Shown in pieces: positions 12,412-12,589 of a stretch of DNA of 12,589 nucleotides; position 1 is the stretch's first letter, and each line of letters opens with the position of its first letter. Source of the DNA: Baffinella frigidus (Eukaryota; Cryptophyceae; Cryptomonadales; Baffinellaceae); contig MU646355.1 in NCBI GenBank assembly GCA_026770585.1, positions 982,463 to 995,051 of the forward strand, given 5' to 3'. Below the pieces are notes generated by a model. That model was not told the DNA's origin. It saw only the letters and a list, made by a program, of their open reading frames with translations, and ran no database searches. The translations under genes were made by a program, and so were the position numbers.

Positions 12412-12498
12412 CTACATGTCGGGGTGCTCGAGGGTCGCCTTGACTTTCGCCGCCTCTTGCCGCGCGTCGCGCTCCCGGTTCAGCGCCACTCCTTCCTC
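12412..12498 (-). CDS. terminal exon of a minus-strand coiled-coil gene, 5' partial
   Basis: The acceptor GTTTCCCGCGCAG (minus strand) is followed by 28 codons and TAG: EEGVALNRERDARQEAAK then VKATLEHPDM. The peptide is charged and helical, in the style of the phase-0 exons of the plus-strand gene but not clearly homologous to them. The rest of the gene would lie beyond the right edge. The stop could also be the result of decay. No family was recognised. Confidence 0.45.
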   Translation of the reverse strand, partial: EEGVALNRERDARQEAAKVKATLEHPDM

Positions 12499-12589
12499 CT
12501 GCGCGGGAAACGCGGTCAGGGTTCCGCCTCGGGACAGGCTGGAGCGATAGGCCCGCCTCGGGATAGATAGGCCCGCCTCGGGACTGGCG

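Larger units (their letters stand above)
12110..12589. repeat. dispersed array of CCCGAGGCGGGCC words
   Basis: At least ten copies of GAGGCGGGCC, often TCCCGAGGCGGGCCTATCCC, occur from 12121 to the edge; the last ones at about 12546-12583 are inverted (GATAGGCCCGCCTCGGGA). The same word forms the hairpin arms at 10702-10713 and 10763-10774. Exon remnants lie between the copies. Confidence 0.85.

Noticed and set aside
1-12589. tRNA or rRNA genes, autonomous transposase or reverse transcriptase
   Set aside because: None recognised on either strand; all elements seen are short and without coding capacity.

Overview
This is eukaryotic nuclear DNA. The evidence is spliceosomal GT-AG introns whose flanking exons join in frame, plant/alga-type telomere-like repeats (CCCTAAA and variants) scattered inside introns, many short non-autonomous inverted-repeat elements (MITE-like), and no bacterial gene organisation. 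A GC-rich, repeat-rich microalga or other protist fits best. The sequence alone does not fix the lineage; stramenopile, cryptophyte, haptophyte and dinoflagellate all remain possible.

Left end (1-1047, minus strand): three exons of an RNA-binding protein, joined here by splice sites. A short N-terminus is followed by one RRM of hnRNP C/RALY-like shape and a charged, glycine-rich tail that runs off the window. A 425-base head-to-head gap (1048-1472) separates it from a plus-strand gene.

Centre (1473-9849, possibly to 10076, plus strand): one apparent gene. Exon 1 (193 codons) has an F-box-like N-terminus. Exon 2 is helical. After these come five families of short symmetric phase-0 exons, called A-E here: A (VDKALPRVAAKARAIN...), B (ETRREKEEATAKHTARLQ), C (VAKGRSAEAW...AMLQSQ), D (single copy) and E (VADRELQALLQEATDLTKR...). 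The last full E copy carries the stop codon. Families A, B, C and E are present in 3 to about 10 copies, most of them broken: acceptor lost, 5' half missing, disrupted by repeats, or inverted. A plausible minimal product uses exon 1, exon 2 and one copy each of A, B, C, D and E, giving an N-terminal F-box-like part and a charged coiled-coil tail of about 370 residues. Which copies are really spliced cannot be told from the DNA.

The introns hold 7-base telomere-like arrays, long CT tracts and at least seven families of small inverted-repeat elements. Some element ends look like, or overlap, 3' splice sites, so the locus resembles one undergoing active intron gain and exon duplication.

Right end (10077-12589): almost no coding sequence. 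It holds more elements, a long CCCTAAA array, a duplicated hairpin around a possible exon remnant, an AT-rich island, and an array of GAGGCGGGCC words. Within that array are a minus-strand terminal exon (EEGVALNRERDARQEAAK... ending in a stop) and a fragment of a second copy, the end of another gene that enters from beyond the right edge.
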